This document shows positions 60,451-64,000 of a stretch of DNA of 64,000 nt, piece after piece (position 1 is the first letter of the stretch; every line of letters starts with the position of its first letter). The stretch lies in assembly GCF_014982855.1 (NCBI RefSeq), contig NZ_JADCKF010000001.1, positions 248,001-312,000 on the forward strand. Direction: 5' to 3'. This DNA comes from Pseudoflavonifractor gallinarum (GTDB lineage: Bacteria; Bacillota; Clostridia; Oscillospirales; Oscillospiraceae). The notes under the pieces were generated by a model that did not search any database, was not told the origin of the DNA, and saw only the letters and a list, made by a program, of their open reading frames with translations. The position numbers and the translations under genes are program-made.

Positions 60451-61848
60451 TTATTTTCCCAGACGCTCCGCAATGACACGGGCCACCTTGACGCCGGAGG
60501 CGCCGGCCTGGGCCAGGCCGCGGGTGACACCTGCGCCGTCGCCGATGGCGAAGAAACGGGGCAGCGCGGTCTCCAGCTCGCCGGAGAGGGCCAGGCGGGA
60601 GGAGTAGAATTTGACCTCCGCGCCGTAGAGGAGAGTGTCGTAGTTGGCGGTACCGGGGGCGATCTTGTCCAGCTGGTAGATCATCTCAATGATGTCGTCC
60701 AGCTGCCGCTTGGGCAGGGCCAGGCTCAGGTCGCCGGGAACGGCGGCGGTGAGGGTGGGCCGGACAAAGGACTTGCTCAGGCGGTGCTCGTTGGTACGGA
60801 TGCCCGCCACCAGGTCGCCGAAGCGCTGCACCAGCACGCCGCCGGCCAGCATGTTGGACAGGGAGGCGATGTGCTTGCCGTAGCGGTAAGGCTCGTTAAA
60901 GGGCTGGGTAAAGCGGTTGGAGACCAGCAGGGCGAAGTTGGTGTTCTCACTGCGCAGCTTGGGGTCGGAGTAGGAGTGGCCGTTGACCGTGTTGATGCCC
61001 TCCACGTTCTCGGCCACCACATGGCCGTAGGGGTTCATGCAGAAGGTGCGCACCTGGTCGCCGTACTGCTTGGTGCGGTAGACCAGCTTAGACTCATACA
61101 CCACATCGGTGATGTGCTCAAAGACCTTGGCGGGGAGCTCCACCCGTACGCCGATGTCCACCTGGTTGTTGATGAGCTCGATCCCCAGGCCCTTGCACTG
61201 GTTGGCAAACCACTCCGCGCCGGAACGGCCGGGGGCGGCGATGAGCCAGGTGCAGTCCACCTCGTCTCCCTTGTCGGTAATGAGGCGGTAGCCCTCTTCC
61301 CCGCGGTTCTCGATGGTGGTGACGGCGGTGTGGAAGCGGTACTCCACGTGCTCCTTCACGGTCTCATAGATGCTCTGGAGGATTTTTAGGTTGTTCTCGG
61401 TGCCCAGGTGCTTGCAGCGGGCCTGGAGGAGATGGAGGTCATGCTCCAGGGCGCGCTTCTCCAGCGCACGGGCCTCGGGAGTGGTGGTAGAAAAGACCTC
61501 GGTGGTGGCGCCGTGCTGGACGTTGATGGTATCCACATAGTCGATGAGGTCCATGACCTCTTTCCCGTCCATAAAGTCGGTGAGCCAGCCGCCAAAAGCG
61601 GTGGTAAAGTTATACTTGCCGTCGGAGAAGGCGCCCGCACCGCCAAAACCGCACATGGTATCGCAGATCTTGCAGTGAATGCACTCCTTCACTTTGCCCG
61701 CCACGATGGGGCAGCTGCGGGTGTAGATATCGGCGCCCTGATCCAGGGTGACCACCTTGAGCGCGGGGTGGCGGCGCATCAGCTCGTACCCGGCGAAGAT
61801 TCCGGCCTCGCCGCAGCCGATGATGGCTACATCGTATCTTGTGTTCAT
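60451..61848 (-). CDS. FAD-dependent oxidoreductase (COG2509-like)
   Basis: This is a 465-residue flavoprotein. The N-terminal dinucleotide fold is YDVAIIGCGEAGIFAGYEL. A Cys-rich CIHCKICDTMCGFGGAGAFSDGKYN block follows at about 55-80, and the C-terminal FAD contact is FFAIGDGAGVTRGLAQAGASGVKVARVI. The Cys cluster is typical of this uncharacterised family and may bind iron-sulfur. It stands alone with its own promoter. The substrate is unknown. Confidence 0.88.
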   Translation of the reverse strand: MNTRYDVAIIGCGEAGIFAGYELMRRHPALKVVTLDQGADIYTRSCPIVAGKVKECIHCKICDTMCGFGGAGAFSDGKYNFTTAFGGWLTDFMDGKEVMDLIDYVDTINVQHGATTEVFSTTTPEARALEKRALEHDLHLLQARCKHLGTENNLKILQSIYETVKEHVEYRFHTAVTTIENRGEEGYRLITDKGDEVDCTWLIAAPGRSGAEWFANQCKGLGIELINNQVDIGVRVELPAKVFEHITDVVYESKLVYRTKQYGDQVRTFCMNPYGHVVAENVEGINTVNGHSYSDPKLRSENTNFALLVSNRFTQPFNEPYRYGKHIASLSNMLAGGVLVQRFGDLVAGIRTNEHRLSKSFVRPTLTAAVPGDLSLALPKRQLDDIIEMIYQLDKIAPGTANYDTLLYGAEVKFYSSRLALSGELETALPRFFAIGDGAGVTRGLAQAGASGVKVARVIAERLGK

Positions 61849-61907
61849 GTGCGTTCGTTCCCTTTTCTCAAATTTCCGGAGAGCTGTACATACTCTTTCA
61901 ATTTGCT

Positions 61908-61936
61908 ATTATAACAAAAAATGAGAGAAATGACAA
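61908..61936 (-). promoter_or_regulatory. Promoter of the FAD oxidoreductase gene
   Basis: On the minus strand TTGTCA (61936-61931) and TATAAT (61913-61908) are 17 bases apart. Confidence 0.8.
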
Positions 61937-61960
61937 GAGGAAACCAGAGGCCTGTATGAA

Positions 61961-62968
61961 CTATGCGGTGGCCTCGGTGGTGAGCTCAATACCGGTGTAA
62001 TACCAGGTCAGAATCTCCTCATAGGTCTTCCCCTCCTTGGCCATGGCATTGGCCCCGTACTGGCTCATGCCCACGCCGTGGCCGTAGCCGGTGACCGAGA
62101 AGGTGATGGTATCCGCCGTTGTGGAGATGGTAAAGCTGGTGGAACGCAGTGCGAAGAGGGTGCGCATCTCATTTCCCGAGGTGGAGACTCCGCCCACGGA
62201 GATGGATTCCACCCCTCCGGCGGAGTTGAGCTGGGGCGCGCCGAACCAGGAGGACGGGTCCCCCTCCAGCACGGCGTCCGGATGAGCGGCGAGAAAGTTC
62301 GTCTTGAAGTCGGCGGCACTGACCTCCACGGTGGAGTGGTAATTGGGCACCTCCTCCCCCTCGGGGGACTCCACACTGGTGAGATAGGGGACGGAATTGC
62401 CCCAGACCTCCACGGCGTCCACGGTTTTTCCGGCGGCCGAGGAGAAGAAGACCGCGTCAATGAGCTGTCCATTGTACTTGGCCACCACGCCGTCCGTTCC
62501 GGCCACGGCGGCGCGGATCTTGGCGGTGTAGACGTCGGCGTTTTCGCCCCAGTTGGAGGCGGCCTGTTCGGGCTCGATATAGGCCTGACAGCAGGTATGG
62601 TCGGTACACACGTCGGCATCCGGATGGGCCTGGGAGGGGTGTTCCATCTTCCGCATAGCGTAAGTACGGGCCGCAACAGCCTGGGCCTTGAGGGCCTCCA
62701 GCTCAAAGGAGGCGGGCATCTCAGCGGCCACCACATTCCAGAGATAATCTCCCATGGACATGGTGCTCACCGTCCCGTCGGAGAGCTGGACCTGGATCTG
62801 CGTCCCGGTGTCCAGCTCCCCGGAGGGGACGGGGGATACCGCCGTGTGGTCCAGGGGAAGAGAGCCGTCCTCCTCCTGGGACTGGAGGGGGTCCCCCCGG
62901 AGCAGCAGAAGGGGAAGCAGGAAAAAGAGCAGGAGCAATATGAGGGCTGTGGCCGCCACTTGTTTCAT
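61961..62968 (-). CDS. spoIID: Stage II sporulation protein D
   Basis: This is a 335-residue lytic transglycosylase of the engulfment complex. It has an N-terminal membrane helix (ALILLLLFFLLPLLLL). The SpoIID domain follows with MGDYLWNVVAAEMPASFELEALKAQAVAARTYAMRKM, whose Glu is the catalytic acid, then DVCTDHTCCQAY, and the end is TGYGHGVGMSQYGANAMAKEGKTYEEILTWYYTGIEL. It is expressed in the mother cell under sigma-E in other spore-formers, though no clear sigma-E promoter is seen here. Confidence 0.93.
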   Translation of the reverse strand: MKQVAATALILLLLFFLLPLLLLRGDPLQSQEEDGSLPLDHTAVSPVPSGELDTGTQIQVQLSDGTVSTMSMGDYLWNVVAAEMPASFELEALKAQAVAARTYAMRKMEHPSQAHPDADVCTDHTCCQAYIEPEQAASNWGENADVYTAKIRAAVAGTDGVVAKYNGQLIDAVFFSSAAGKTVDAVEVWGNSVPYLTSVESPEGEEVPNYHSTVEVSAADFKTNFLAAHPDAVLEGDPSSWFGAPQLNSAGGVESISVGGVSTSGNEMRTLFALRSTSFTISTTADTITFSVTGYGHGVGMSQYGANAMAKEGKTYEEILTWYYTGIELTTEATA

Positions 62969-63007
62969 AGGTAGACCTCCGTCGCAGTTAGGTAGTGTGG
63001 AAATGCG

Positions 63008-63036
63008 TTGACTGTCTTACTTTAGTGTGATAAAAT
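63008..63036 (+). promoter_or_regulatory. Promoter of the citrate synthase gene
   Basis: TTGACT at 63008-63013 and TAAAAT at 63031-63036 are 17 bases apart, 35 bases before the ATG. Confidence 0.75.
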
Positions 63037-63070
63037 AAACAAACATACTTGCGCAAAGGAGCATAGAACC

Positions 63071-64000
63071 ATGGAGGGAAAAAAGGACAATGGCATGGAC
63101 TTTGTTACCAGTCTATGCGAGGAATACCGGGCCCATAACTACATTGACCCGTCCTACTATGAGCGCTGGGGGGTCAAGCGGGGCCTGCGCAATGCCGACG
63201 GCACCGGCGTTCTGGCGGGCGTGACCCAGATCGGCAATGTTCTGGGCTACTATGTGCAGGATGGTGAGCGCTATCCCATGGATGGCAAGCTCATCTACCG
63301 GGGCATCAATGTGGAGGAGCTCATCGACGGCTTTATGCGGGAGGGCCGCTTCGGGTTTGAGGAGACGGCCTATCTTCTCCTGTTCGGGGCGCTGCCTGAC
63401 CGGACGCGGCTGGAGGAGTTCAAGCAGGCTCTGAGCGACAATCATACCCTGCCCAAAATGTTTACCGAGGACATGATCCTCAAGGCGCCCAGCCCGGATG
63501 TGATGAATAAGCTGGCCCGCTCGGTGCTGGCCCTCTATTCCTACGACGACAATCCCGACGATCTCTCCCTGGCCAATCAGCTGCGGCAGGCCATCCAGCT
63601 CATCGCCCGGGTACCGGTCATCGTGGCCCACGCCTTTGCTGTGAAGCGGCACTACTACAATGACGAGAGCCTCTATCTCCACCGGCCCCAGCCCGGGCTG
63701 AGCGTGGCGGAGAACTTCCTCTACTCGGTGCGCCATGACAACCGCTTTACCGAGCAGGAGGCCCGCCTGCTGGACCTGTGCATGGTGCTCCACGCTGAGC
63801 ACGGCGGCGGCAACAACTCGGCCTTTGCCTGCCGGGTACTCTCCTCCTCCGGGACCGACATGTACTCGGCGGTGGCGGCGGCAGTAGGCTCCCTGAAGGG
63901 CCCCCGCCACGGCGGCGCCAACAAGAAGGTCATGGAGATGTTCCGGTATATCGAGTCCGATGTGAAAGACTGGAAAGACGACGAGGAGGTCAAGGATTAC
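63071..64000 (+). CDS. Citrate synthase, N-terminal part (3' end outside window)
   Basis: The frame is open from ATG 63071 (AAAGGAG upstream) to the window end, 310 codons with no stop. The first 45 or so residues are a Clostridia-type extension (YIDPSYYERWGVKRGLRNADGTGVLAGVTQIG). Citrate synthase motifs follow: LIYRGINVEELI, TAYLLLFGALPD, LHAEHGGGNNSAFACRVLSSSGTDMYSAVAAAVGSLKGPRHGGANKKVMEM, with active-site His in GPRHGGAN. The catalytic Asp near the C-terminus is beyond the window. It likely serves glutamate synthesis. Confidence 0.92.
   Translation, partial: MEGKKDNGMDFVTSLCEEYRAHNYIDPSYYERWGVKRGLRNADGTGVLAGVTQIGNVLGYYVQDGERYPMDGKLIYRGINVEELIDGFMREGRFGFEETAYLLLFGALPDRTRLEEFKQALSDNHTLPKMFTEDMILKAPSPDVMNKLARSVLALYSYDDNPDDLSLANQLRQAIQLIARVPVIVAHAFAVKRHYYNDESLYLHRPQPGLSVAENFLYSVRHDNRFTEQEARLLDLCMVLHAEHGGGNNSAFACRVLSSSGTDMYSAVAAAVGSLKGPRHGGANKKVMEMFRYIESDVKDWKDDEEVKDY

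Noticed and set aside
62969-63070. Sigma-E promoter for spoIID
   Set aside because: No ATA/CATACANT pair with the right spacing was found on the minus strand. The clear TTGACT-TAAAAT pair belongs to citrate synthase on the other strand.

Overview
The window looks like chromosomal DNA of a GC-rich, spore-forming Clostridia species, most likely an Oscillospiraceae member of the Flavonifractor/Lawsonibacter kind. This placement is inferred from gene content: an alpha/beta-type small acid-soluble spore protein, SpoIID, a ribosomal protein L27 with the N-terminal extension removed by the Prp protease, FabK, a fructose PTS, an [FeFe]-hydrogenase-like redox protein, GTG/TTG starts and consensus sigma-A promoters. 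There is no rRNA, CRISPR array, integrase or transposase. There is one tRNA, tRNA-Arg(CCT).

Region by region. 1-6073 is a thiamin salvage operon: thiM (cut by the window edge), thiE, a HAD phosphatase, tenA, an ABC importer of the ThiXYZ type and an M20 amidohydrolase that may be the deformylase of the same route. 6100-8638 holds rplU-prp-rpmA and obgE, followed by a spore protein gene, murA, a YycJ-type hydrolase, rlmH, a phosphohexomutase, a phosphofructokinase and a DEAD-box helicase. 16691-18802 is a three-gene redox or signalling unit (DRTGG protein, RsbW-like ATPase, hydrogenase-like protein). A beta-aminopeptidase/NSS transporter pair, a two-component system with a PspC gene, an S-layer-homology protein with a frameshift at an A7 tract, and a beta-CASP nuclease follow.

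28605-34330 is the fructose PTS cluster read leftward: fruR, fruK, fruA, ptsH, ptsI. A FUSC-type membrane protein, an rRNA methyltransferase, an AIM24 protein, a methyltransferase, the tRNA and typA come next. 41628-43657 is a compact leftward operon whose last gene resembles the Shedu (DUF4263) anti-phage nuclease, preceded by a sigma-like protein and a small AbrB-like protein under a perfect palindrome. It is the best candidate here for a little-described defence system. 44537-53757 is a full type II fatty acid operon (acpP, accBCDA, fabH, fabK, fabD, fabG, fabF, fabZ) followed by a MarR regulator with its own promoter.

From 56750 to 60394 is the most accessory-looking part: an ECF sigma factor, a membrane-anchored DUF4367-like partner whose 3' half turns AT-rich, secreted small proteins, a broken gene and small unknown proteins. 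Two ECF-type promoter motifs with identical elements and spacing lie in front of the sigma gene and in front of the secreted protein genes. The window ends with an FAD oxidoreductase, spoIID and the 5' part of a citrate synthase gene.

Regulatory links read directly from the sequence are the two ECF promoters, matched TTAA boxes at the response-regulator and PspC promoters, a triple CAATC repeat over the fruR -35 box, a 28-bp dyad before acpP and a 17-bp dyad before the beta-CASP gene. All family names come from motif reading without database searches.
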